From: Raffaelea ambrosiae
Lineage: Eukaryota; Ascomycota; Sordariomycetes; Ophiostomatales; Ophiostomataceae
Length of the DNA stretch: 64,000 nt
Assembly (NCBI GenBank): GCA_002778195.1
Contig: PCDI01000005.1
Span: forward strand, 365,351-429,350
Direction: 5' to 3'
A program made the translations under genes and the position numbers. The notes beneath the pieces are model-generated. The model was not told where the DNA came from. It did no database searches and was given only the letters and a program-made list of their open reading frames with translations. Below are positions 44,601 to 53,350 of the stretch, piece after piece (the first letter of the stretch is position 1; the number at the start of each line of letters is the position of its first letter).

Positions 44601-44961
44601 CGTCGGAGGGAGGCATGTTGGGCGTTATGGCAGGGGAGGGGGAGGAGTCGGAAGCAGTGTCGGAAACAGAGCCGGGAGCAGGCTCAGCAGTGGGCTCAGC
44701 AGCGGGCTCAGAGCTGGACTTGACCCAGTTGGCGAGCAGATGGCTGCCTTCGGGCTTGGGGAAGCGGAGGGTTGTCGAGGCCGAGGGCGTCGAGGTGTCG
44801 GAGGATATCGAGATTAGCGAGGCTGAGACGAGGGTCTCGGCGATGCTCGGGTTGTCAGCGGCGGGCTGCGATGCAGGCGTGTCTGCCGACGTGTTTGCGG
44901 ATGCAGTTGGGCTGGGCTCGGGACGGGATGGGTGCAAGGAAGACTGGGTTTGCTCTTCCAT
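41638..44961 (-). CDS. large fungal membrane protein of unknown function, 1107 aa
   Basis: Single exon from ATG 44961 to a stop at 41638. Order of parts: acidic Ser/Asp-rich disordered N-terminus (1-270); a folded region (about 275-640) with beta-strand-like segments LRVLYVGSEAG (near 342) and VAVFYVSANDDEAAEKT (near 487), resembling a Rossmann or GTPase-like alpha/beta fold but without a visible P-loop lysine motif; one hydrophobic helix (about 648-672, LIMVMLSTLLWFGVLLYPTLLSAY); a Thr-rich stretch; a beta-rich segment (about 770-855, SIQLYSNHEILVRVPAST...); and a long Ala-rich amphipathic region (about 880-1060, with SAASSAASSAASSVAS and KKQADKLGQAAGEAARG) resembling LEA/apolipoprotein-type helices. 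The last 40 residues are Arg-rich. I do not recognise a named family. The architecture suggests an organelle-membrane protein with a cytosolic alpha/beta domain, but function is unknown. Confidence 0.85.
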   Translation of the reverse strand: MEEQTQSSLHPSRPEPSPTASANTSADTPASQPAADNPSIAETLVSASLISISSDTSTPSASTTLRFPKPEGSHLLANWVKSSSEPAAEPTAEPAPGSVSDTASDSSPSPAITPNMPPSDDGNSLADSAYELISSTDGESQDGHGDDSLADSLDLYPRADDVQSLSGNDTGYEDDEESTFHADGEHDDSEDDEYEAGHQAATQTRNTPSQSFQLAGGPTGSRDDDEDGLDRRDSDSSIRYTEHILGSPSAHQSVSGLDFESSPDDIAAGEPTSPLVQSIEFNEADDVSVRLEKVSVKHTIRKFSEEETEIIAKKMHMANPPKRLVATVRQTMSHHCLSTREPLRVLYVGSEAGYSDIMYKISSALLASAPRKEESTGTGGSSAGAGLGTDSTTSASSTSSHPSIYNIMPISAFGSTKVPEIDEIQLMGVSDYYIRVDRCVKAEETVYEGESFPNETIYSITLDNDKTHLSIFCPSGSVVHPQWTLPHVAVFYVSANDDEAAEKTRNAAWEFMTRHAVPSIFISHAQSFTRSLFAGRWQNFVDQAAVHMCLESREPGRHIEPERLPIDLLSFLNIDARQMNRNLAYLTGLHDSPEKVAEADKRTRHGGRSVFQHLAKGVRLICEGSDPRDELFRAVDETWQQMQAQGWKPLIMVMLSTLLWFGVLLYPTLLSAYRSAQIDTLHQPKPISTLGLTRTPIVLAPDPPSTAATTPVCSAPTQTPTVTISLTSTKTVKLRVAESTTTTALFGGFLTDKAHQQQQQKSAPPGDTEIKRPGCSIQLYSNHEILVRVPASTKTTWLAKGAIDIDVWRGQELLKSKLSTTDEGIIIEISKKDAHGVMNVSIVTTRRPKINETFAVDFGKPAMAKLLEAGAGLWRQSMQTLADTGRDAAAYAEDTFHAYADDTIFHWSAQEVVDSVASAASSAASSAASSVASTAKSSLKEGKKQADKLGQAAGEAARGMADRARQAAQEKFLQVRTDAQVKLKDQALVGLEQADQVMDAASLSVLRAQIASKLWWLQVQGKKAEYEAYKIKAAQFLAEKEQSAAGMVKEHMKQEGCKDGQLTGWRRTRLAGRMGRKESYLACNGDRVRGRVRGRGLRNRWKKAGRA

Positions 44962-46281
44962 CGCTGAGAAGCCCTAAAGAAGCACGAAGAACAAAAGGAA
45001 GCGGAAACGAAGTCGTTGAAATTCGCGTCAGCCGGGCCTTGTGGTCGAGTATCACGTCATGTTCATGGGCAGGAGGCTGCTCAGGAGGGCTGGGTTGCGG
45101 GGGTCGGTGCAGATGTCGGGAGGTGATGTCTGCGGAAGGAAGAAGCCTGGGATGCAGAAAGGGCGAGTGCACGGAGGAGTCGTGCACGTTATTCACCCAG
45201 ATGTGAAGCTGCTTATACCGTGTGAGGTGTGCTGCCTGGCCCTTCCTTGCCAGTGTGACGGCGGAAGGTGGGGCAGCCGATAAGGAAGGAGGTGGGGAGA
45301 GATAGTTAGAGCCAGCGGAGGCCGATAGAGGGTGAGTCTTCAGTGGGTGGGAATAGAAGGCAGCGAGTGGTGTCGCAAGACGCAGGCCAGGACAGAACAA
45401 ACAAGAGAAGCAAAGCGAGGAGTCTCTGTCTCTTCTCCGGAAGACTGAAAACAGCAAGATCATTCCAGTCTGAACAGAGACAAACGACAAAAACGAGGTC
45501 GAATGAAGCACATGTGAGGCCAGGACTGAGTAGGACTGAGGGCGCCTAAATTTAGCGGGTTTCGACCCAATGCCCTGCCCAAGACTCCACTGTGACCACC
45601 CCTATCGGACCCAAGATAGCGGCCTCAGCGGGCTACAGGTGGGGTAATAGCCACGCTACACGCGTTGGGTGAGGGGCATTCGAGGTCAGGTGCACCGTTT
45701 CTGCTTACCATCGGCCTGCGAGAGCGGGTTGCGCAAGGGCGTCGGGAGAATGCAGATTAAGGGGAATTGCAGCGTCGACATTAGAGTGCAGAGAGGAGGG
45801 GGGATGGGCCAGGCAAGAGGGGTGCAGACTGTGCCCAGGCAAACGCAGTGCACTGTGGACGACAGGCACGGTTGGCGGCCTTTGACGGGCGGTTTGGCAC
45901 TGTCTCCTATATGTATGCCCTGTATTTAGGGCCTATTCTGTCATCAATAATATTGATAAATGTGGTGTCCGTACTCGGCTGCCCTCCGTTTGCGTTTCTC
46001 GCCGGCAAACGGACGTGGTCGGCGGCTTGCCAGACCCACATCCACGTCATAATACGACACACGTCAAATGCGTGGTCACGTGAACCAATTAACCGTTCAG
46101 CCTTACAGTCTCCAGTTTCGAGACGCAGCCCCAATATAACAAACTCGACATGCCAACGGTGATTTTGAGCAGCAGCGTCGGGCTTTTCTTTTTTTTTTTT
46201 TTTTTTTTTTTTTTGAAAATAATGCACTACGTATGAACAAATCCATACAGCCCCCTACCTCTCACACACCTCTCACACCTC
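44962..46281. other. intergenic region with T26 tract and CACGTG-CCAAT pair
   Basis: 1.3 kb between two minus-strand genes. It contains CACGTG (46077-46082) followed three bases later by CCAAT (46085-46089), and a run of 26 T (46189-46214) about 70 bases past the MFS stop. No coding region. Confidence 0.55.
46189..46214. repeat. T26 homopolymer
   Basis: Uninterrupted 26 T on the plus strand, i.e. A26 in the strand of the upstream MFS gene, within its presumed 3' untranslated region. Confidence 0.95.
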
Positions 46282-48177
46282 TCACACCGCAGCGTGAACA
46301 GCGACCGTGCTCTTATCCTCCAGGCCTGCCTTTTCCGGCGTGTTGTCCCCAGCCGACTCATCTTCCGCCTGCTCGCCCTTCTCCTTCTCCACGTCTTCAG
46401 CAACCTCCGCCGCCGCCACCTCCCGGTCCCACCGCTGGCACCGCTTGTGGACCCAGTATGCAATCGGCGGCGACAGCATGCAGGTCGCCAGCGATGCCGC
46501 GTAGCCCTTGGTGAAGTTGGGCAGGTCAGTGACGGGGAAGAACGCAATGTTGTACCAGGCGATCGTCACGTTCGACCCGTACATCATGGCATACAGCGTG
46601 ATTGACCGCAGCTGGTCGTCGCTGCGGCAGGCCTCGTTGGCCCACGAGAAGTTGACTGCCTGGCCGATGTAGCCCATGCCGGCAAAGTACCAGGCAAAGA
46701 ACTTGCCGGACGTGGGCAGCGACGGCACGAGCAGCATGATGCAGGGGGTGCCTGCGCAAAAAGCCATAACGATATTCACCCACCAGCGCGAGCGAGTGTA
46801 GTCTGTCCAGAGGGCGAAGACACAGGTCGAGGCGATGGTGATGGCCGTGGTGCCGAGCGGGTAGTAGTTGATCTCGGGCACAGTGTACTTGCCTGTCCAC
46901 TTCATCCACAGCGTCATGGGGGCTGGAAAAGTCAGCGTCACGTAGAGGCGCAGGGCGGACGAGGGAAAGATGGGAACGTGGGCCAATCCAGCCACTCACT
47001 GTACAAGCCAGCCCATTCCATGTTGGTGTTAAAACAGAACTGGAGCGTAAACGCCCAAAATCGCCAGTCCCGGAGAACCTTCTTGAAGACGCCCCAGTTG
47101 AGCGGCGTCGGCTTGTGTGGCGGCAGACGGCTGGTTGCCAGCTCCTTCTCCGCCGCGGTAAAGTACCACCGATTGCATTTCTCTGGCATACCGGGGAACG
47201 TGCAGAACCCGAGCAGAACCACAGGAATACCTGATGGATATTAGCAGCCGTGAAGTAGACGTAAACAGAGGGGTACCGATACACACTCATCAGGGCATTA
47301 ACAACCATCAGCCACTGAAAGACATGCCAAAGTTAGAAAGCGTTCGGTCGTTCCGCAGTTGGGGGAATATAAGGTGAGTCTGTCCTGCTTACCCTCCAAC
47401 CAGAAAGGCCAGCCTTGCCATCCATGGTCGAATAGATGGCACCTTGCATGATGCCAGCAAACAATCCGCCAGCATTCTGCGACGCTGTGAGGAGACATGC
47501 CCGCTTGCCTAGCTCTGACGGCTTGTACCAGGCGCCCAGAATGTAGTGGCCGCCGGCAAACGAGACGGCTTCGAAAATGGCCATGAAAAAGCGAAGAAGT
47601 TGGACTTCCCAGACATGGTGACAAACTGCACACAGTTACAGTTAGCTCCACAACCTCATCGAAGTCATATTTTCACGTAGGCGAACTCACATGCATTGCC
47701 CAGGTTAAACATGGTCCAGCAAAGGGCGCAAAAAGGCAACCAGAACTCAAGCGGCACCTTGTTGGAGGCCACGATTAACGACTGCGGTATGCCGCCGACG
47801 ATGTAACCAACTGGAAGGAGAATGGAGGAGTAGGTTAGCTAGTTTCCCACGCAAACAACAGTTGCAGACCAAGACATACTCTTAAAAATGGTCAGGGCCA
47901 GGTTGTAGTCCACGCTCTGAAAGTTCAGCTCTTCCTTCATGCCCGAGACATAGGCGTTCGTCACTGCCAATAAAAACAAGCTTGATGAGTAACACTCAAG
48001 TACGTTACCAAAGAATCAGAATATCTCACAATTCTGCCTGTCCAAGAAGTTGATAAACTGCGACAAGCAAAGGTACGACAGGATAAATGTATCTGCTTTG
48101 AAAAGAAGCCTCTGCTCGGCCTTGGAAGCCGGCTTCTCGCCAATGAAGAACCGACGGCATTCGAGAAGGAACCCCAT
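46282..48177 (-). CDS. MFS transporter, anion:cation symporter group (FEN2/liz1 pantothenate or Dal5 allantoate permease type), 494 aa
   Basis: Seven exons: 48177-48030, 47963-47880, 47810-47691, 47625-47393, 47314-47287, 47230-47000 and 46922-46282; all junctions agree in phase and the frame closes at TGA. Intron 5 to 6 uses GTGTGT...CATCAG. The protein begins MGFLLECRRFFIGEKPASKAEQ and continues with LSQFINFLDRQNLTNAYVSGMKEELN, IGYIVGGIPQSLIVASNKV, LLRFFMAIFEAVSFAGGHYILGAWY, SQNAGGLFAGIMQGAIY and EINYYPLGTTAITIA. This is the pattern of fungal transporters annotated as pantothenate transporter liz1. These 12-helix H+ symporters sit in the plasma membrane and import pantothenate or related carboxylates. 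The substrate here is not determinable from sequence. The C-terminal tail is acidic and cytosolic. Six introns in 1.9 kb is the highest density in the window. Confidence 0.92.
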
Positions 48178-49163
48178 CTTGAGAGACAGTCAACGTCGAT
48201 TTTGTTCTGTTTATCAAGTTTCTGGTAATTTGGTACTCTCCATGTTCCCCCCTCCCATGCTATCTATTATTTATGACGGGTGGCATGGTTTTAAACCATC
48301 ATCCGCCCGTTGGATATGCTCCATAATGATAAAGTAACCGTGCGTGAAAATCAGCGAGCAAAGTCACAATCGTCGGCGAGGGCCGTTGGACTCTGTAGTA
48401 GCTATATCTTTCCGTGCCAAGAAATAAAAGGTTTGCCGATTATCTATCGGTCTCGGCCTACCGTCGGAGTTGCGATGGCAGGGGAGCAGGTATATGGCGA
48501 CTGATAAGGGTAACTAATTCTAGATGACTGTCAAGGCCCCTGGACGACCCTAGCTACGATGCGCCCAAGGCGGTAATTAGAACAGAGTAAAGAAAGAATG
48601 TGGCCTACTGGGTCCAATCGCTAGTTTGATTTTGAACGTTGTGATAAATACGCGAAGGACAAATTCTAGTATTTTATTTCTTTGTGCCTGCGTGCGATCA
48701 CGGCCTTACAAGAAGAAGGGTTAAAGGATAAGAAAATATATACAACATGGACTCCAGTAGAGCTTTCAAGCAATACAAGCCACCAAGTGCCTTTCTTTGA
48801 CCTTCCAAAATCTGATCGCAAGCCTGTAATACTACTGATACACTCCAGGCGGCCAATGACCCTGGCACTTGTTGAAAGCATAACCTATATATCCCACTTT
48901 CTCGGATGTCTTGAGAAGCACCCTAGTCCTGCCAATAAGACACAGTGAGAATGTCATACAAATTGTTAACAGTCTGGTTGTTCCCGCTTCCAGGCTTCTC
49001 TCCACTTTCCCCTAGACTTCGATACAATCAATACCAGCCAGTTGAAAATAAATTTGTGTCAAAAAGCTGGCTGGCTCAGTTTCACAACGCCCACCCTTTC
49101 CATCCGCGAAATAGTACACTTCTCAACCACACCATAATAAGACGCCAAACTCGCAAACTCAAC
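48178..49163. other. AT-richer spacer, MFS promoter
   Basis: 986 bases between the MFS start and the stop of the ZIP gene, both on the minus strand. Noticeably AT-richer than the coding DNA. No gene and no repeat of note. Confidence 0.5.
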
Positions 49164-50558
49164 TCAAGCCCAAGCACCGACGAGTGACATGCCAAATGCT
49201 CCCAAAAGCACTATCGAGAACGCAGCCGCCCGCTTCTTGCCACGCAGAATATACCAGCTCTCGTCGCTCAAGAAGTCCTGGCTGAGAAGCTCGACGACGC
49301 TAGCATACACTAGCAGACCAGAGGAAATGCCTTCCATGGTGCCGACCAGAACAAGGCCGAACTCGGACTCGGGGTCGTAGAGCCGGTGGGTGCCGATGCC
49401 GATGGCCTGGCCGATAGGGGTCGTGCAACCAAAGGCCAGCGCCATCAGCCAGGGCTGAGGCGAGTGCGCAGGCCAGGAGATGGCCGCGATGCGAGCGCCC
49501 AGGGCGAGGCCCTCAAAGGTCTGGTGGAAGCTGATGGCCACGAGGAAGCCGGCGAAGCCCGAGGTGTTGGTCGGAGTCACGGCCATGGTCATGCCGATGA
49601 AGATGCTGTGGAACAGAATGCCCATCTCGAGCATCATGCACTGGAGAATGGCTTTTTGCTTCTGCTGGGCCACCGTGAGGATGTACATGCCATCCTTGCC
49701 GTCGGGCGACGATGCATCCGGGCTGTGCTCGTCTTTTTCTTCTTCGTTGTTGTGGTGATGGTCGTCTTGCTGTTTGTCGCAGGAGGTCCCGCCCGCCGGC
49801 GGACTGACCAGTCCGCCGAGATTGTTGCCGGCACTCGCACAGCCGCTGGTCTGGACGTTGCTGAGCCCGCCACCTTTTCCGGCACCGGTCATGGCATTGT
49901 TGAGAGTGCAGCCCGTGACAACTTCCTTCTCCTTGTGCTTGGTGTCGTGGTCGTTGTCATTGGCGCTACCCAGAGCCGAAGCTGAGTGTGCCGCGTTGTA
50001 CTTTGCCACCACATCGGCCGGAATCAGTCGACGAGCCGGCGACAGAACCATCTCGAGCAGCACCACACAAAAGACGGACCCGAGCGAGATGACGCCGGGC
50101 ATGGGCGAGTACAGCTCAGTCCAGAACTCCGACAGGCAGGGATCGCCCAGCAGCTCAAAACACTCGACCAACAGGTGCACAAAGGCCGTGGACAGGATCA
50201 CGCCGGTGCCAAAATGGCGCACGACAAAGAAGAAGGGCTCGGGGATGCGGAAGAACGGGAATTTTTTGGCGAACAGCGGCAAGCCGCAGGAAACGGTCGA
50301 CAGTGTCAGCAGAATGAAGAGGGCGCCGATGTGCAGGCCCTCGTTGTACGCATTCGGATCAACCGGGTTGTGCCCGCAAGTGCCGCGGCGACTGAGTTGC
50401 TTCGGCGCTGCCGCCACATGGTCGGCGTTGCGGGCCGCGTTTCTCTGCGCCGCATGGACCGGGCTGGTCGCGATGAACTGCGAAAACAACAGAATCGGAA
50501 CCAGCGCACCCGTGACCACGGCAGCCAAGGACAAGATCCACGTCCGGACCGTCTTCAT
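49164..50558 (-). CDS. ZIP-family zinc/iron transporter, 464 aa
   Basis: Intronless. An N-terminal hydrophobic segment (about 8-29) may be a signal or first helix. The ZIP helices follow: GLHIGALFILLTLSTVSCGLPL, then HFGTGVILSTAFVHLL (helix II/III), a long loop with a metal-binding cluster (DDHHHNNEEEKDEH, about 265-280), LEMGILFHSIFIGMTM (TM4 with the H-S-x3-G motif), FLVAISFHQTFEGLALG (TM5 with H-Q-x2-E-G) and three more C-terminal helices. The TM4/TM5 histidines and glutamate form the binuclear metal site of ZIP transporters. The group resembles yeast Zrt1/Zrt2, plasma-membrane zinc importers; iron or another divalent metal is possible. Cys-containing SRRGTCGHNPVDPNAYN precedes helix 1, as in many fungal ZIPs. 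A CACGTG lies 27 bases before the ATG. Confidence 0.95.
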   Translation of the reverse strand: MKTVRTWILSLAAVVTGALVPILLFSQFIATSPVHAAQRNAARNADHVAAAPKQLSRRGTCGHNPVDPNAYNEGLHIGALFILLTLSTVSCGLPLFAKKFPFFRIPEPFFFVVRHFGTGVILSTAFVHLLVECFELLGDPCLSEFWTELYSPMPGVISLGSVFCVVLLEMVLSPARRLIPADVVAKYNAAHSASALGSANDNDHDTKHKEKEVVTGCTLNNAMTGAGKGGGLSNVQTSGCASAGNNLGGLVSPPAGGTSCDKQQDDHHHNNEEEKDEHSPDASSPDGKDGMYILTVAQQKQKAILQCMMLEMGILFHSIFIGMTMAVTPTNTSGFAGFLVAISFHQTFEGLALGARIAAISWPAHSPQPWLMALAFGCTTPIGQAIGIGTHRLYDPESEFGLVLVGTMEGISSGLLVYASVVELLSQDFLSDESWYILRGKKRAAAFSIVLLGAFGMSLVGAWA

Positions 50559-50584
50559 GGTGGTGTTGCGAGAAGAGCCGTGAG

Positions 50585-50590
50585 CACGTG
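50585..50590. promoter_or_regulatory. CACGTG close to the ZIP start codon
   Basis: CACGTG within GAGCACGTGCAC, 27 bases upstream of the ATG on the minus strand, so in the core promoter or 5' leader. No Zap1-type ACCTTNAAGGT site was noticed. Confidence 0.3.
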
Positions 50591-50838
50591 CACTTATACG
50601 AAAATCTGATGAGTTTCGTGTTAGTGTTAACTGATCATAATTGATCTAGTGAATGCGTCTTCTTGGCGTACCAGGCTCCCAAGGCGGCCTGATGGCAGCC
50701 TGGAAGTCCAGGCTATTGGCAAAGTAACGAGGCCTCTGCAAATTGAGAGAGTCATCCTCGCTGCAATAGGAGTCTCTTTTGGCTAACTGCATAGTTCTAA
50801 TCATGGCTTGTAGTGAATCAAAACAAGTTATTTTTTTT

Positions 50839-50851
50839 GGGGGGGGGGGGG
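50839..50851. repeat. G13 homopolymer after T8
   Basis: Thirteen consecutive G directly following eight T. Confidence 0.9.
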
Positions 50852-53350
50852 CGTGTTTTTATAGTGGCGATATTGATGATTCGTGATAATATGAACAGCC
50901 GTAACTTTAATTATCTCGGCATGAAGCTTGTGTCTTCGTTCACGTCAAACCTGGCCCCTTTATGCTTTTTTTTCTTTCCGAGCCACAAGCACGGACTGAG
51001 ACTACGGTGCTTGCCTTGGACGGTTGCCAAGTCTTTCGTCACAGACCTGGATGGTCAGGGCGTGGGATTAGGCTTGGCTGGCAGCAGAAAACCGCCTCAT
51101 TCTTACCAAGTAACATGTGCATAAATCCTGCGGGCGCCCATCCTCGACTGTGTAGAGCACAATAGAAAAAAAATCAAGCCAGGCAGCATTTCTTCCATCA
51201 GAGCATAGATTATCACAGACTGGGGCCAAGCAGCGTTCGCCAAGCATTATATAGACTGGGAACCTATGTCTTAGCGTGGGTCGTGGTGATCATTTTGATC
51301 ATTTTGTTTCCTAATGAGTTTTCCTATACGGAAGGAGCCCAAACGAGGTTGGTCACATAAAAAGCTTATCTCGGGCGCATCTTACGATGGCCGATGATTT
51401 TCTGTATGATTCGCCCCATAGTCAGCCCGGGCAAATGTGACATATGCGGTCGACCGGTCTACTCCCTAGAATAGACACGGCATGTGTAGCGTGTTTAAAG
51501 TTATCAATCGACACCTTGTCGGGACGATCAACAATATGGTTTGATAGTGAGAAGAAGTGAGACCGCAGAACAGTTTGCTTGTTTTGATTTCATTTGGCTT
51601 TATCTGGTTTGTTTTGGTTTTGGTTTATGACCTCGACTGTCTGGTTTTTGTTTTTATGTTTATGCTTTTGTTTTTGTTAGACAAGTAGATGCGATGTATG
51701 CGCTTCCAGGAGACGTTCCGAGAGGCTCTCGCTTATACATGATGCTCAGCGCCTGCTCGAATTGTCTACCAAGTCGGTGTTTTTCGGCCATTGTCAGCGG
51801 TTTAACAGCTATGTGTTTACCCCACGTTGTACGTCCATCGAATCAATCACAGAACGACAACTTATCAGATGCTGCTGATTAACACCGGGTTGCAGTGTGG
51901 GCTGGAACACGGGCAGCAGGATGCGGGATAGAGTGCGGATCGGCAATATTACGCGATGTCCGTTGTTTTAACAATCCTCGTTTACTCTTTTTGGCCTTCA
52001 TCTCATGTTACCCCCCCTTTCTTGAATATGTTTTCTGGACAACGCGTGGGGCTCGTCTTTGGAGACACTGTCAGCGCTTGTCATCCCATTTCTGAGGAGC
52101 CAGAGAGGACAGTGGCCTTGTGAAGTCGGAAGACATTGTTAGGATTGGGCACGATCTGTTTCTTTCAGTTTCCATTGCCGGCTTGCATTGCGACATCAGT
52201 CGCTGGTTGGACCACACGATGCGTCGACACCAGAAGAATAATGCACCCAGCAGACAAGGCATCGTAGAAATGAAAAACACAAGAAAACATGACTAAGATG
52301 ACCTGGCTACAGAGACCATGAAAAGGTGCGAGCAGACGTATAAATCGTGATCACGCGACTTTATCAAGAGAAACAAACTTTTACCTAAATAGGAAGGGAT
52401 GTCTTGCACACTTTCCTCAAAGGAAAAAAAGAAGAAAATGAGAACAAAAAGGTAAACCAAAAATTTACGAGTTTTTTATTTTCCTTTTCTCTATTCGCTT
52501 ACCATCGCAAGGTAAACGACTGAAAGCAAAATTGAGAGCGCATCTCAAGGATTATCACGCCCTATTCTCATCTATGACGCGTTATGCGCGAAGCCCTTAC
52601 TGGCCTTGGCGATTGTAACTCTGGGACTATGACCGGGACTGGTTTTCCACAGAGCCTTAGGACCTCGAGACATTCATTGGCACATACCTTGAGCATTGGC
52701 TCGATATCTTCGATGGCATGGCAATGGGCAGAGATGACAAAGATTGAGGATGATCTGAGGCACTTACATACCTGCCTCTATCTATGGCTTCTGTCAATTC
52801 GAGACTAGCTTGACAGCATCTAGTTATGCGCCACAGCTACTAAGAAGCTCCGGTCGTTCATGCATTGATCGTCTGCAGGCAGACGACACTGTCGCGTTTT
52901 ACTGATTAAGGTTGTAGCGAATACCCTATCATAAAGTGACCAATCGTTTGGCCACTTTAAATCATCGGCTCTCTTGCAGATATCCCAAACGGCCGGCGAT
53001 CCTCCGGCTCATGGTGGCGGTACAGTTGCGGTTTGTGTTTAGCGTCGGGAATCCAACGAGCGAGATACGATGCGCACCATGTACGATAAGAACGGCGGCT
53101 TCCCGAGAAGACATGGCTTATAGAGATTACCAGCACCAAGCATTATGGCTGCCAAGAATAAGAGGCGTCGATTGTCGCATTTCATATACTTTGTAACTAT
53201 GTCCCCTCAACTGGATCGACATCGCGAGAGGCCCAAACCGTAGAAGAAAATTGTGTCATTCGTGGTAGTATCTTCACAACAACGATACGACCGAAATCTG
53301 GGCTCGGGTGGACAAAAACACGAGCAACAGCACCGAACAACCGGCCTACC

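Larger units (their letters stand above)
50559..53350. other. AT-rich 2.8-kb spacer between ZIP and amidase
   Basis: Divergent intergenic region, clearly lower in GC than the flanking genes, with a T8G13 run (50831-50851), a T/G-rich tract (51575-51680) and no supported reading frame. It could include decayed mobile-element DNA, but I cannot identify transposase motifs or terminal repeats. Confidence 0.5.

Noticed and set aside
43501..44817. 438-codon plus-strand frame opposite the large membrane protein
   Set aside because: Antisense shadow with Val/Gly/Ala-rich text and no recognisable motif.
45545..45620. GGGTCGAAACCC-like string resembling a B-box
   Set aside because: It is a short inverted repeat only; no cloverleaf can be drawn around it.
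46189..46214. A26 after the MFS gene as a sign of retroposition
   Set aside because: The gene keeps six introns, which excludes a processed copy; a simple homopolymer is sufficient.
50559..53350. AT-rich spacer as a transposon relic
   Set aside because: No terminal inverted repeats, target-site duplication or transposase or reverse-transcriptase motif could be recognised, so it is not called a mobile element.
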